Counted from the stretch's first letter, positions 27,591 to 37,022 are shown. The stretch is DNA of 64,000 bases from Burkholderia stabilis (GCF_001742165.1 NZ_CP016443.1:2232001-2296000), one strand, 5' to 3'. The notes: generated by a model from the letters alone, not told the origin. Translations and numbers: made by a program.

Positions 27591-28847
27591 TTATTGTGTC
27601 TGGAGCACGTCCGCGGCCAGCTGGCCTGAACGGATCGCGCCCTCGATCGTGGCGGGCAAACCGGTGGCAATCCAGTCACCCGCCAGCACAAGATTGGTCC
27701 AGCGCGTACGCACGGCCGGACGTTTCATTTCCTGCGACGGCACCGCCGCAAAACCCGCGCGCGGCTCGACGACGAGCTGCCACGCGGGGATGGTTTCCGG
27801 GTTCGCGCCCGTCACGCGCGCGACGTCTTCCCAGATTCGCCGCGCGAGCACGTCGCGCGGCGTGTCGAGCCAGCGGCCCGCATCGCGGATCGTCGCCGCG
27901 AGCTGGCCGCCGCCGCCGGCGCGCACCGCATCGACGACGCCGTTGACGACGGTCGTCTGCACCGGCGCGCCGGCCGACGGCTCGGCCGCGAAATACGCGG
28001 TCACGACCGCGCTGAACGTATCGGGCGCGGTGAGTTCGGGCACGAGCGGCTGCGCGACTTCGGGCGGCACGGCCAGCACGACCGCGTCACCCGGCGCGAG
28101 ATCGACGCGCTCGCCGCCGATCGCCACCGCATCGACCGCATTGCCGTGCGCGCCGAATTCGAACGCGTCGAGCCGCGAATTCAGCCGGATTTCCGCGCCG
28201 CCATGCTGCAGCATCCGCAGCGCCGGCTCGACGAACGCACTGCCGAGCCCGTGGCGCGCGACGAGCGGACGGCAACCCGGGCCGCCCGCGGCAAACGTAC
28301 CGCACAGCGCCGCGCGCGCGAGTTCCGCACTCGCGTGACGCGGCTCGACGTTCAGCACACCGAGGAAATACGGCCGCAGCCAACGATCCCACAGCACGCC
28401 GTCGCATCGCATCGTCTGTGCGAGTGAACGGCCCGTGCGCGCGAACGCGAGCGAGGCGAGCGCCAGGTAGTCGAGCGGCGTCGTGCCCGGCGCGCGCGAC
28501 GCGGCATCGAACAGCCACGACGGCCAACGGCCGATGCCGAAGCGCAACGTCCAGCGCTGCTGCGACGCGACGTCGACGACCGGGAATTCAGGCAGCGCAG
28601 GCCCCGCGAGCTGACCGGCCGCGCCGATCGCGCGCAGGTAGCGCTGCGTCGCGGGCTGCCCGGCGAACACCACGTGCAGCCCGCTGTCGAGCGTCGTATT
28701 CAGCGTCCCGTCGAACCACGAGCGGCAGCGGCCGCCCGCATGCGCATGCGCGTCGTGCAGCACGATGCGCCGCCCGCGGCGTTGCAGCTCGACCGCGGCC
28801 GACAGGCCCGCGAGTCCGGCGCCGATCACGTGGACGGTTCTGGGCAT
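27591..28847 (-). CDS. hpnE: Hydroxysqualene dehydroxylase / FAD-dependent squalene desaturase HpnE
   Basis: 418 residues, amine-oxidase fold with the N-terminal dinucleotide site VIGAGLAGLSAAVELQRRGRRIVLHDAHAHAGGRCRSW and C-terminal FAD site LVLAGDWIATGLPATIEGAIRSGQLAAD. Together with HpnC and HpnD it makes squalene from farnesyl diphosphate; no hpnC gene is seen in this window. Located between hpnD (13 bases upstream) and shc. Confidence 0.9.
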   Translation of the reverse strand: MPRTVHVIGAGLAGLSAAVELQRRGRRIVLHDAHAHAGGRCRSWFDGTLNTTLDSGLHVVFAGQPATQRYLRAIGAAGQLAGPALPEFPVVDVASQQRWTLRFGIGRWPSWLFDAASRAPGTTPLDYLALASLAFARTGRSLAQTMRCDGVLWDRWLRPYFLGVLNVEPRHASAELARAALCGTFAAGGPGCRPLVARHGLGSAFVEPALRMLQHGGAEIRLNSRLDAFEFGAHGNAVDAVAIGGERVDLAPGDAVVLAVPPEVAQPLVPELTAPDTFSAVVTAYFAAEPSAGAPVQTTVVNGVVDAVRAGGGGQLAATIRDAGRWLDTPRDVLARRIWEDVARVTGANPETIPAWQLVVEPRAGFAAVPSQEMKRPAVRTRWTNLVLAGDWIATGLPATIEGAIRSGQLAADVLQTQ

Positions 28848-28860
28848 CGACTCGGTCGAC

Positions 28861-29709
28861 TCAGAACAGCGCGTAGCGCGCGGCGATCATCAGCATGCGC
28901 GCCTTCGGCTTGCGCAGCGGCGCGCGCGGCGCGGCAAAGCCGCGTGCGATCGCGGCGTCGAGAATGCAGCGGTAGGCGCCCGACATGATGCGCGGCGCCT
29001 TCACCTGCGCGCGCGGGCACGTATCCATCACCGCGTCGGCCTGGCGGAAGTGCTCGATCGCGCGCTCGACGAGCGTCGCGCACACGCGCGGCAGCGCCGG
29101 ATCGCGGGCGATCGTCGCCGGATCGGTGATCGCGATGCCTTCGCGCGCGAGCAGTTCGCGCGGCAGGTAGCAGCGGTTGATCGCCGCGTCGTCGTCGATG
29201 TCGCGCAGGATGTTCGTCAGTTGCAGCGCGCGGCCGAGGTGATGCGACAGCTTGATCCCTTCGGCTTCCGGCATCCCGAAAATCCTCACCGACAGTCGGC
29301 CGGCGGAGCTCGCCACGCGGTCGCAAAAGAGGTCGAGCGTCGGCTCGTCGGGTGCGCAGATATCCTCGACCGCGTCCATCGCCATCCCGTCGATCATCGC
29401 GTGGAAATCGTCGCGCTGAAGGTTGAACGCGCGAATCTCGCGGTCGAGTGCGGCCAGGTGACGCGGCGCGTGGCCCGCAAAGCACGCATCGATGTCCGCG
29501 CGCCAGCGATCGAGGCCCGCCGTGCGCTCGGCGCGCGGCAGGTCGCTGTCGGCGATGTCGTCGACCGCGCGGCAGAACGCATAGACCTGGAACATCGCGT
29601 CGCGCTGCACCGCGGGCAGGATGCGCATCGCAAGATAGAAAGAACTGCCTGATGTGGCGGCAGCGGCGTCGGTTTCTTGTTCGTCCACGACGGAATTGGA
29701 AACGGCCAA
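28861..29709 (-). CDS. hpnD: Presqualene diphosphate synthase HpnD
   Basis: 282 residues from a TTG at 29709 (AVSNSVVDEQE), chosen because GGAG sits six bases upstream; a GTG at 29733 is the other option. The two aspartate-rich motifs of trans-isoprenyl head-to-head synthases are present: FCRAVDDIADSDL and LTNILRDIDDDAAINRCYLP. It condenses two farnesyl diphosphates to presqualene diphosphate and begins the hpnD-hpnE-shc-hpnG set. Confidence 0.88.
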   Translation of the reverse strand: MAVSNSVVDEQETDAAAATSGSSFYLAMRILPAVQRDAMFQVYAFCRAVDDIADSDLPRAERTAGLDRWRADIDACFAGHAPRHLAALDREIRAFNLQRDDFHAMIDGMAMDAVEDICAPDEPTLDLFCDRVASSAGRLSVRIFGMPEAEGIKLSHHLGRALQLTNILRDIDDDAAINRCYLPRELLAREGIAITDPATIARDPALPRVCATLVERAIEHFRQADAVMDTCPRAQVKAPRIMSGAYRCILDAAIARGFAAPRAPLRKPKARMLMIAARYALF

Positions 29710-29978
29710 GACAAGCTCCACGGAGACACCCACGCGGGGCGATTGAAGAAGCCATGCCCGGCTGGGATGGTCAGGGTGTCAAATGCGTGCGAGATATGCG
29801 AACGATCGACGCAGACAGGCACAAATTACCGGCCGGATGCCGGAATTGGGCGAAAGTATAGCAATCTTTGAAGTTCGATGGCGGACACTCGCCATGCCCG
29901 GCAGGGCGCCGGAAGCCGTTGGCGGGCCGGTGCGGCCAGCCTCGGCGGGAACGGGCGCCGCGCGGCGCCGGCGGTGCG

Positions 29979-30311
29979 TCAGCCGTAGACGATGTCGCGC
30001 TGCAGGTCGAGTGCAATGAGCCCCATTTCGCGCGTGAGCTGCAGCATCGAGCGGCGTTCGAGGCGCGAGCCCATGAAGCTCGTCACGCGGCCGTCGGGTT
30101 CCGCGGTGAACTGGAATACCGCACCGCCCGTGCCGAACCACGCGCCCGGCACATCGGGCGACTCCTGCCAGTCGATCTGCTCGAACACGCGCGCGATGCC
30201 CGCGCGCACCACGTCGCCCGGGCCGATCGGCGGCGCGATTTCGCCCAGGTCGTCGAGCGAATAGGGGCCGGGTTTGTCCGGCTTCCGATAGAAGAGGTAG
30301 TCGACGTTCAT
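29979..30311 (-). CDS. Hypothetical protein, 110 residues
   Basis: From MNVDYLFYRKPDKPGPYSLDDLGEIAPPIGPGDVVRAGIARVFEQIDW. Soluble, mixed alpha/beta look, no signal peptide or motif. The phrase TSFMGSRLERRSMLQLTREMGLIALDLQRDIVYG forms an amphipathic C-terminus. Not recognised. Codon usage is like the neighbours, supporting a real gene. It starts at ATG 30311; a longer frame to 30434 has no protein-like composition. Confidence 0.65.
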   Translation of the reverse strand: MNVDYLFYRKPDKPGPYSLDDLGEIAPPIGPGDVVRAGIARVFEQIDWQESPDVPGAWFGTGGAVFQFTAEPDGRVTSFMGSRLERRSMLQLTREMGLIALDLQRDIVYG

Positions 30312-30503
30312 GGGGCGCAATCGGGAGCAAAGCAATAAATTAGCGCGCTTCGGCACAAATTCATATCGAATCCGGACGAAATGTGGCCTGCTCGAGACAA
30401 GCGGGACGGTTCGCATCCGGCAACGTAATTGCACCGCGCGTTGGCGTTTGGACGCGCGCGGCTTCGACTAAGATGACACCTTTCTCGAAAAAACACGGAC
30501 CCC

Positions 30504-31382
30504 ATGGAGACGAACGCAACCCCGCAGTCCGGCCATCCCGTTTTCGTGCTCGTGCACGGCGCCTGGCATGGCGCGTGGTGCTACGCGCACGTCGCGGCCG
30601 CGCTGGCCGCGCGCGGCCACCTGTCGATCGCGCGCGATCTGCCCGCGCACGGCATCAATGCCCGCTTTCCCGCCTCCTACCTCGAACGGCCGCTCGACAA
30701 GGACGCGTTCGGCGCCGAGCCGTCGCCGGTCGCGAATACGACACTCGACGATTATGCGTCGCAGGTGATGCAGGCTGTCGACGATGCGTATGCGCTCGGC
30801 CACGGCAAGGTCGTGCTCGTCGGGCACAGCATGGGCGGCCTCGCGATCACGGCGGCCGCCGAACGCGCGCCGGAAAAGATCGCGAAGATCGTTTATCTCG
30901 CGGCATTCATGCCCGCGTCGGGCGTGCCCGGCCTCGACTACGTGCGCGCGCCCGAAAACAAGGGGGAGATGCTCGGCCCGCTGATGCTCGCGAGCCCGCG
31001 TGTCGCCGGCGCGTTGCGGATCGATCCGCGCAGCGGCGACGCCGCGTATCGCGAACTGGCGAAGCGCGCGCTGTATGACGACGTGCCGCAGGCCGACTTC
31101 GAGGCGGTCGCGAACCTGATGACCTGCGACGTGCCGGCCGCGCCGTTCGCGACCGCGATCCCGACGACCGCCGCGCGCTGGGGCGCGATCGATCGTCACT
31201 ACATCAAGTGCCTGCAGGATCGCGTGATTCTGCCCGCGTTGCAGCAGCGCTTCATCGACGAAGCCGACGCGTTCGCGCCCGGCAATCCGACCCACGTCCA
31301 TCAACTCGACAGCAGCCATTCGCCGTTCGTGTCGCAGCCGGCCGTGCTCGCCGGCGTGCTGGCCGACATCGCGAAAAGCTGA
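30504..31382 (+). CDS. Alpha/beta hydrolase (salicylate-esterase/hydroxynitrile-lyase-like)
   Basis: 292 residues. FVLVHGAWHGAWCYAHVAAALAARGH at the N-terminus forms the oxyanion strand-loop, VVLVGHSMGGLAI carries the nucleophile Ser, and HQLDSSHSPFVSQPAVLAGVL the catalytic His. The layout is that of the plant methylesterase/hydroxynitrile lyase branch. Substrate unknown. Converges with the GGDEF gene at 31420. Confidence 0.85.
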   Translation: METNATPQSGHPVFVLVHGAWHGAWCYAHVAAALAARGHLSIARDLPAHGINARFPASYLERPLDKDAFGAEPSPVANTTLDDYASQVMQAVDDAYALGHGKVVLVGHSMGGLAITAAAERAPEKIAKIVYLAAFMPASGVPGLDYVRAPENKGEMLGPLMLASPRVAGALRIDPRSGDAAYRELAKRALYDDVPQADFEAVANLMTCDVPAAPFATAIPTTAARWGAIDRHYIKCLQDRVILPALQQRFIDEADAFAPGNPTHVHQLDSSHSPFVSQPAVLAGVLADIAKS

Positions 31383-31419
31383 GCGCAAGGCGCGGCGCGC
31401 GACGCGTCGTGCGCCGCGC

Positions 31420-32358
31420 CTACGCGTAAGCGACCGAGCGGTCGCGGCCGAGCCGCTTCGCGCGATAGAGCGCGGCGTCGGCCTCGTTGACGAGCACGTC
31501 GCCGGTCGGCGCGCCCGCTTTCGCGCACGCGGCGCCGACGCTCGCCGTCACCGGCACGCGGACGCCCTCGGCATCGACCGGCACGCTGCCGATCGCGTCG
31601 CGCACCTTGTCGGCCACCCGCATCGCCTCGTCGAGCGTCGTGCACGGCAGCAGCAGCGCGAATTCCTCGCCGCCGAAGCGGCCGAACGTGTCCTGCGCGC
31701 GCACGATCGATGCGACACGGCGCGCCGTCTCGCGCAGCACGGCGTCGCCGGCCGCATGCCCGAAGCGGTCGTTGATCGTCTTGAAGTGGTCGAGGTCGAA
31801 CAGCAGCACCGACATGTCGCCGCCGTAGCGCTGCCAGCGCGCGAATTCGTCGCCGAGCCGCGCCTCGAAGAAACGCCGGTTCGCGATGCCGGTCAGGCCG
31901 TCGCGATTCGCGTGCTCGCGCAGCTTCGCGACCGCCTCCTCGCGCTCGCGCTGCATCACGCTCACATGCGTGACGTCCGAGATCGTCACGCACACGGCCT
32001 CGACATCGCGGCCGCGCGTGAGCGGCATGAACGTGCAGTCCTGCTGCATGTAGTCGACACCGCCGGTGATCGGCCGGTCGTGCTCGAAACGGAACAGGTA
32101 GGGCCGCTGCTCCCACGAGCTGAACGCGAAGCTGCCGAGCTGGAACACGCTCTCGAGCTTGCGCGACAGCCACGCGCGCGGCAATTCGGGAAAGCAGTCG
32201 AACAGGTTGCGGCCGATCACGTCGGCGGCGGGGATGCCGCTGTGGTCCTGCATGAAGCGATTCCACATCAGCACGGTCATCGATCGGTCGAGCACGAACA
32301 GGCCGAAGCCCACCCGCTCGATCACGAGGTCGCTCAGCGACGGAGCGGCGGCCGTCAT
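31420..32358 (-). CDS. PAS-GGDEF diguanylate cyclase
   Basis: 312 residues, cytosolic. PAS domain about 10-130 (VIERVGFGLFVLDRSMTVLMWNRFMQDHSGIPAADVIGRNLFDCFPEL), a short coiled linker, then a GGDEF domain with FGRFGGEEFALLLP and an RAQD inhibitory site five residues upstream. Its ATG overlaps the cheC stop (ATGA), making it the last gene of a response regulator-cheC-cyclase operon. Probably links phospho-signalling to c-di-GMP. Confidence 0.92.
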   Translation of the reverse strand: MTAAAPSLSDLVIERVGFGLFVLDRSMTVLMWNRFMQDHSGIPAADVIGRNLFDCFPELPRAWLSRKLESVFQLGSFAFSSWEQRPYLFRFEHDRPITGGVDYMQQDCTFMPLTRGRDVEAVCVTISDVTHVSVMQREREEAVAKLREHANRDGLTGIANRRFFEARLGDEFARWQRYGGDMSVLLFDLDHFKTINDRFGHAAGDAVLRETARRVASIVRAQDTFGRFGGEEFALLLPCTTLDEAMRVADKVRDAIGSVPVDAEGVRVPVTASVGAACAKAGAPTGDVLVNEADAALYRAKRLGRDRSVAYA

Positions 32359-32981
32359 AGCGCGGACAGCAACGCGTCGAGCGCGTCGCCCATCAGCCGG
32401 ATCGAATCCTCGGCCATCAGCATCACGAAATGCGCGCGAAACGCATGATCCTCGAGCCCGAAGTTCACCTCGAGCAGCAGCGCGACGCTCCATCCGAGCA
32501 CGTTCGGCTGGAATACGTCGTCGAACGACACGTTCGAACCGAGCAGCCCTGGCGGAAAGAACACGGGCTTGCGGCCGAGCTCGTCGAGAATCGACGCGAC
32601 GCATGCGCCCATCAGCACGTTCGCGACGTCGAACACGAGTTCGTCGGGCGTGGCCATCCCGCCGTACACGCCGTCGCCGAACGTGCGGTCGACGATCGAC
32701 ATGAGCCGCGCGACGCCCGCGCTGCGGCACAGCACGATCGCCTCGCCCTTGATGTCGGAACGGAAGCCCTGGCGCACGGCGGTCACGTTGTCGTGAATGC
32801 CCGTCATCTCGCGCAGCGCGTCGCCCGCGTCGGCCGCTTTCACGACGCGCACGCGCGGCACCGACAACTCGATGAAGCGCCCGAGCAACAACGCAAGCCG
32901 CGCGGCGGCGCGGCCCATTGCAAGATTGGCGATCTCCTGCAACGCGTCGCGTTGCTCCGCCGTGAACACCGATTCAGGCAT
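32355..32981 (-). CDS. CheC-family CheY-phosphatase-like protein
   Basis: 208 residues from MPESVFTAEQ. The CheC/CheX/FliY signature [DS]-x3-E-x2-N-x22-P fits exactly once, with D12, E16, N19 and P42. The second copy (ELVFDVANVLMGACVASILDELGRKPVFFPP) has Asp in place of Glu but keeps Asn and Pro, so it may be weaker. The family removes phosphate from CheY-like proteins. AAGGAG lies ten bases before this ATG; an ATG nine bases earlier is only one base from it. The start overlaps the receiver gene upstream. Confidence 0.88.
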   Translation of the reverse strand: MPESVFTAEQRDALQEIANLAMGRAAARLALLLGRFIELSVPRVRVVKAADAGDALREMTGIHDNVTAVRQGFRSDIKGEAIVLCRSAGVARLMSIVDRTFGDGVYGGMATPDELVFDVANVLMGACVASILDELGRKPVFFPPGLLGSNVSFDDVFQPNVLGWSVALLLEVNFGLEDHAFRAHFVMLMAEDSIRLMGDALDALLSAL

Positions 32982-33342
32982 ACAACCCATACTCCTTGAG
33001 AATGGGCAGCAATGCCTCCGACGTCACGGGCTTGGCAACGAATGCGATCGCGCCCAACTCGCGCACGCGTGCTTGCGCCTGCGGCTGGATATCGGCGGAT
33101 ACCACGATCACGAACGTGTTCAGATCTTCGTGGCGCAGTGTTTCCAGAACCTGATATCCGCTCATGTCGGGCATCGTCAGGTCCAGAAACATCACGGAAG
33201 CTTTGCCGTCACGATAGAGCGCCAAGGCCTCGCGACCATTCGCTGCATACGCGACGTCAACGTCCCAGTCTCCCGGCAGCGCCTTTGTCAGAAGTTTGCG
33301 AGCGAGCAGCGAATCGTCAGCAATTACAATCGGCAAAGGCAT
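32974..33342 (-). CDS. Single-domain CheY-like response regulator
   Basis: 122 residues, receiver domain only: acidic pair D9-D10, phospho-acceptor D54 (VMFLDLTMPDMSGYQV), conserved Thr/Ser at about 82 (VSADI) and Lys104 (FVAKPV). Its stop overlaps the cheC start by eight bases. The most economical model is that the CheC protein dephosphorylates this receiver, which in turn gates the cyclase; the kinase partner is not in the operon, though a hybrid kinase begins 436 bases away on the opposite strand. Confidence 0.93.
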   Translation of the reverse strand: MPLPIVIADDSLLARKLLTKALPGDWDVDVAYAANGREALALYRDGKASVMFLDLTMPDMSGYQVLETLRHEDLNTFVIVVSADIQPQAQARVRELGAIAFVAKPVTSEALLPILKEYGLYA

Positions 33343-33778
33343 GGAGCGAAGCGGTATACGGAATGGTCTCTCTCGCGTTAACGACCGCGCGGCGCACTTC
33401 TTGAGGCGTCATGCGTTCGGGCGCAGGCAACCGCCTTGCGGCCGCGCGCGGGCGCCGCGACGCAGGTGCGCGCGCGACGCACCGCGCAGCGAACGCCGGC
33501 GGGCGCATATATCTGTCATAGGGAAAGCAAGGCGCGATTCTCGGAGTAAACCGGAGGCGATGCAACTCGCCATATTCACCATTTCGAACAGAATCGGTCC
33601 GATCGCACGGCATTCCGAAAACAGCCGCGACCATTTTCGAGATAAGCACGCAAAATTTTTCCTTGTGTACGTTTGCGCTGCCGGATTCGTCGCGTTTTCA
33701 ATCTGACAATTTCCCCCTGTCGAAATCGACAGGATCGCGCCCGGGCGGGGCGGTGCAGCGGGCCGTCGCAACTCGTTT
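33343..33778. other. Divergent intergenic region between receiver and hybrid-kinase genes
   Basis: 436 bases holding the promoters for both signalling units. AT-richer in 33590-33720. A GTTAAC palindrome is present near 33375. No gene or RNA recognised. Confidence 0.45.
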
Positions 33779-36058
33779 ATGATGGCAGGCACTTCCGCTT
33801 CACCCGCCTCTTCGATGACGTCCGACCGGCCTGCCGACTCCCGCGCCCCCGCCTCCAACCCCGCCGACGACTGGCAGGACGACGGAAGCTACGCGGCCGG
33901 CGCGCCCGAGCACGATTTCGCGGTCCGCCGCGTGACGCTGATCGTGCTGCTCGTCGCGGCGATCGTGCTGCCCTGCATCTACGTGATGGTGATGGCGTAC
34001 AACGACCTGCAGGCGCGCGAGGCCGCCGCGAGCGACGTGACGATGCGCACCGTGCGCGTCGCCGAGGAACACGCGCTCAAGGTGTTCGATCTGAGCGAGA
34101 CGCTCGATGCGCGCATCGTCGACCTCGTGCAGGACATGGACGACGCGACCGTGCGCAGCAAGGAATCCGACATCCACGAGGCGTTGAACACGATCGGCGG
34201 CGGTTATCCGCAAGTGGCCGCCGTGTCGATCTTCGGCGCGAGCGGGATGCTGCTCGCCAACAGCCTCTACTATCCGGCGCCGTATGCGTCGATCGCGAAC
34301 CGCGACGATTTCGCCGGCATCCGCGACGGCAAGGTCATCGAACATATCTCGCGGCTGATGATGGGGCCGCTCAAGCTGGAGAACATTCCCGTGTTCAACA
34401 CGGGCGTCGCGCGGCGTCATAGCGACGGTTCGTTCGCCGGAATGGTGTCGATCGCGCTGAAGTCGTCGTATTTCAACGCGTTCTACCGGGACCTGCTCGG
34501 CGGCGCGGCCACGCCGATGACGATGGCGCTCGCGCGCTCGGACGGCGCGGTGATCGCGTCGTATCCGCCGCCGCCGTCGCTCGCGCACACCGATCGCGCA
34601 GCCACGTTCGGCGACGCGCGCAACGAACCGCGCGCGGGCATCGTGCGCGTGCGGCACGACGGCGCAAGCAGCGAGATCGTCGCGTACCGCCAGGTCGGCA
34701 GCTATCCCGTCTACGTGACGTGCGCGTACCGCACGTCGGCGATCTGGCATGAATGGTACGAACACCTGAGCGTGCTGTTCATCTCGATGTTCGCGCCGTC
34801 GATCGCGCTGTGGTCGGTGATCTGGCTGTCGCTCAAGCGGCTGAAGGCGGAAGAGGAGGCGTGGGACCGCTGGCAGGCGGAAGCGTCGATGCGGCGCTCG
34901 ATCGAATCGGCCTACCGGCAGTCGCGCAAGATGCAGGCGCTCGGCAACCTCGTCGGCAGCGTCGCACACGACTTCAACAACCTGCTGATGATCATCTCGA
35001 GCAACGTGCAGATCGCACGGCGGCGCGGCGTCCAGCATCTCGACAAGGAACTCGGCGCGATCGAGCGCGCGCTGAAGAACGGGCAGTCGCTCACGCGCCA
35101 GTTGCTCGGCGTTGCACGCAAGCAGCCGCTGCACAACGAGACCATCGACATCGAGCAATGGGTCGGCACGTGCCGCGAACTGCTGAAGACCTCGCTCGGT
35201 TCGAAATCGTCGCTGGTCGTCGCGATCGAGCCCGGCGTGTGGCCGATCCGCGTCGACGTCGCGGAGCTCGAGCTCGCGGTGATCAATCTCGCGGTCAACG
35301 CGCGCGACGCGATGGCGGCCGGCGGCCGCTTCACGGTCGGCGCGCGCAACGTGACGCTGCGCCGTGAGGACGGCTTTCCGCTGACCGGCGATTTCGTGCA
35401 GATCTCGCTCGACGATACGGGCTCGGGCATGGCGCCCGACGTGCTCGCGCGCGCGTTCGAGCCGCTGTTCACGACGAAGGCGCAAGGGATGGGGACGGGG
35501 CTCGGCCTGCCGCAGGTGTTCGCGTTCTGCGAACGCTCGGGCGGCCTCGCGACGATCGACAGCGCGGTCGGCGCCGGCACGTCGGTGCGACTCTACTTGC
35601 CGCGCGCACGCGCCGAGGACGTGGTCGCACGGCCGCAGGCCGTCGTGCACGACACGAGCGCACTCGCCGGCCTGCACGTGCTGCTCGTCGAGGACAACAG
35701 CGAAGTCGCAGCCGGCACCGAAGCGCTGCTTTCGCTGCTCGGGCATCGCGTGACCTACGCGCCCACCGCCGACGACGCCTTGCGCCTGATCGAAGCCGCG
35801 GCCGCGAACGACGCGTTCGATCTCGTGATTTCGGATATCCACATGCCGGGCCGCCTGAACGGCATCGACCTGGCCGAAGCGGTCGAGAAGCGGCCGGGGA
35901 AGCTGCCCGTGATTCTCGTCACGGGCTACGCGGAGGAGCTCGACCGCACGCGCACCGTCAACGTCCGCGTGCTGTCGAAGCCGTTCGACATCGCGCTGCT
36001 CGACGAGATCCTGCTCGGTATCCGCGAAGCGCGCGACGCGCGGCACGCCGGCGCCTGA
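33779..36058 (+). CDS. Hybrid sensor histidine kinase with Cache domain and receiver
   Basis: 759 residues. TM helix about 52-75 (VTLIVLLVAAIVLPCIYVMVMAY), periplasmic Cache-like sensor to about 320, second TM (LSVLFISMFAPSIALWSVIWLSL), HisKA with phospho-His in GSVAHDFNNLLMII, HATPase (NLAVNARDAMAAGG; DDTGSGM; GMGTGLGLPQVFAFCERSGG), and a C-terminal receiver with LVISDIHMPG and VLSKPF. HDFNNLL is the type found in NtrB-like/hybrid kinases. Its position facing the receiver-cheC-cyclase operon suggests partnership. ATG 33779 or 33782. Confidence 0.9.
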   Translation: MMAGTSASPASSMTSDRPADSRAPASNPADDWQDDGSYAAGAPEHDFAVRRVTLIVLLVAAIVLPCIYVMVMAYNDLQAREAAASDVTMRTVRVAEEHALKVFDLSETLDARIVDLVQDMDDATVRSKESDIHEALNTIGGGYPQVAAVSIFGASGMLLANSLYYPAPYASIANRDDFAGIRDGKVIEHISRLMMGPLKLENIPVFNTGVARRHSDGSFAGMVSIALKSSYFNAFYRDLLGGAATPMTMALARSDGAVIASYPPPPSLAHTDRAATFGDARNEPRAGIVRVRHDGASSEIVAYRQVGSYPVYVTCAYRTSAIWHEWYEHLSVLFISMFAPSIALWSVIWLSLKRLKAEEEAWDRWQAEASMRRSIESAYRQSRKMQALGNLVGSVAHDFNNLLMIISSNVQIARRRGVQHLDKELGAIERALKNGQSLTRQLLGVARKQPLHNETIDIEQWVGTCRELLKTSLGSKSSLVVAIEPGVWPIRVDVAELELAVINLAVNARDAMAAGGRFTVGARNVTLRREDGFPLTGDFVQISLDDTGSGMAPDVLARAFEPLFTTKAQGMGTGLGLPQVFAFCERSGGLATIDSAVGAGTSVRLYLPRARAEDVVARPQAVVHDTSALAGLHVLLVEDNSEVAAGTEALLSLLGHRVTYAPTADDALRLIEAAAANDAFDLVISDIHMPGRLNGIDLAEAVEKRPGKLPVILVTGYAEELDRTRTVNVRVLSKPFDIALLDEILLGIREARDARHAGA

Positions 36059-36098
36059 CCCGCTGCGCGCGGGCCGGCGGCGTGCACCGGCGTGACGA

Positions 36099-36653
36099 TC
36101 AGGCCGACTTCAGCAGGCGAACCCAGCCTGCGTAGCGGTCGACGAAGCCTTGCAGGAACTTGCGGGTGTCCTCGCTGACGATCTGCCCCTGATCGTCGAT
36201 GCGTGCCGGATCGTGCTTGATGAACATTTCGGGCTGCGCGAGCGTTTTCACGTCGAGGTACGCGAGCACGTTGCGCAGGTGCTGCTGCGCGAGCGCGGTA
36301 CCGGCCGCGCCCGGCGACGTGCCGAGCACAGCGCCCGGCTTGCCCGCCCACGAGTTGGAACCCCACGGGCGCGAACCCCAGTCGAGCGCATTCTTCAGCA
36401 CGCCCGGAATCGACCGGTTGTACTCCGGCGTGACGAACAGCAGCGCGTCGGCCGCTTCGATCGACTGCTTGAAGCGCTTCGCGACTTCCGGGAAATCCGC
36501 GTCGTAGTCCTGGCTGTACAGCGGCAGTTCGCCGATCTCGACGAACTCGAACGAAAAATCGGCAGGAGCGAGCGAGATCACGGCGTGCGCGAGCGCGCGG
36601 TTCGAGGAAGCGCGGCGCAGGCTGCCGACGACGACCGCAATACGATAGGGCAT
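36099..36653 (-). CDS. NADPH-dependent FMN reductase (quinone reductase-like)
   Basis: 184 residues from MPYRIAVVVGSLRRASSNRALAHAV. Flavodoxin-like fold with FMN-binding GSLRRASSNR and ALLFVTPEYNRSIPGVLKNALDWGSRP. Reduces FMN or quinones with NAD(P)H; relatives are ChrR and azoreductase-like YhdA. Good ribosome site (GGAGAA) before the ATG. A single gene between the hybrid kinase and the sigma factor. Confidence 0.9.
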   Translation of the reverse strand: MPYRIAVVVGSLRRASSNRALAHAVISLAPADFSFEFVEIGELPLYSQDYDADFPEVAKRFKQSIEAADALLFVTPEYNRSIPGVLKNALDWGSRPWGSNSWAGKPGAVLGTSPGAAGTALAQQHLRNVLAYLDVKTLAQPEMFIKHDPARIDDQGQIVSEDTRKFLQGFVDRYAGWVRLLKSA

Positions 36654-36766
36654 GACATTCTCCTTCCGGTGAGTGAGGAATCGGTTCGATTGCTTCCGAA
36701 CAGGCGACAAAGGTCTGTTTATAGGCAAGCCAGCCCGCGAGCCGCCCCACGGGGCCGTCCGGCCGA

Positions 36767-36801
36767 CTTTCCACAAGGTTTTCCACAGAAATTGTGGATA
36801 A
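36767..36801. promoter_or_regulatory. Cluster of DnaA-box-like sequences
   Basis: Three sites within 35 bases: CTTTCCACA (36767-36775), TTTTCCACA (36779-36787) and, on the opposite strand, TGTGGATAA (36793-36801), which is a perfect E. coli type R box. They lie between the FMN reductase and sigma-factor genes, about 6 kb from the iteron field. Could be a DnaA-responsive promoter site or a DnaA titration site. Confidence 0.5.
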
Positions 36802-37022
36802 CTTGACCGTTATGTTCTGACGTTACAGATTGCCCGCCGCACGGCGCCGTGGCCACGCGATGCGGGTTTCGGCAAGCATAGCGCAGCGCGCCGGCCGGTT
36901 TCGTGAATTCGTGACGGAACATACGTTGCAGGCGGGCACGGCGCCCAGTAAACTGCTCGCACCGCGACACGCCCGTTTTGTGGCGTGCGCGCGGGATCGC
37001 CTCGAGACATCGCCATCCAGAC

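Noticed and set aside
24838..28338. Plus-strand open frame of over 1100 codons opposite hpnG, shc and hpnE
   Set aside because: Same GC-bias artefact; the minus strand carries enzymes with intact motifs.
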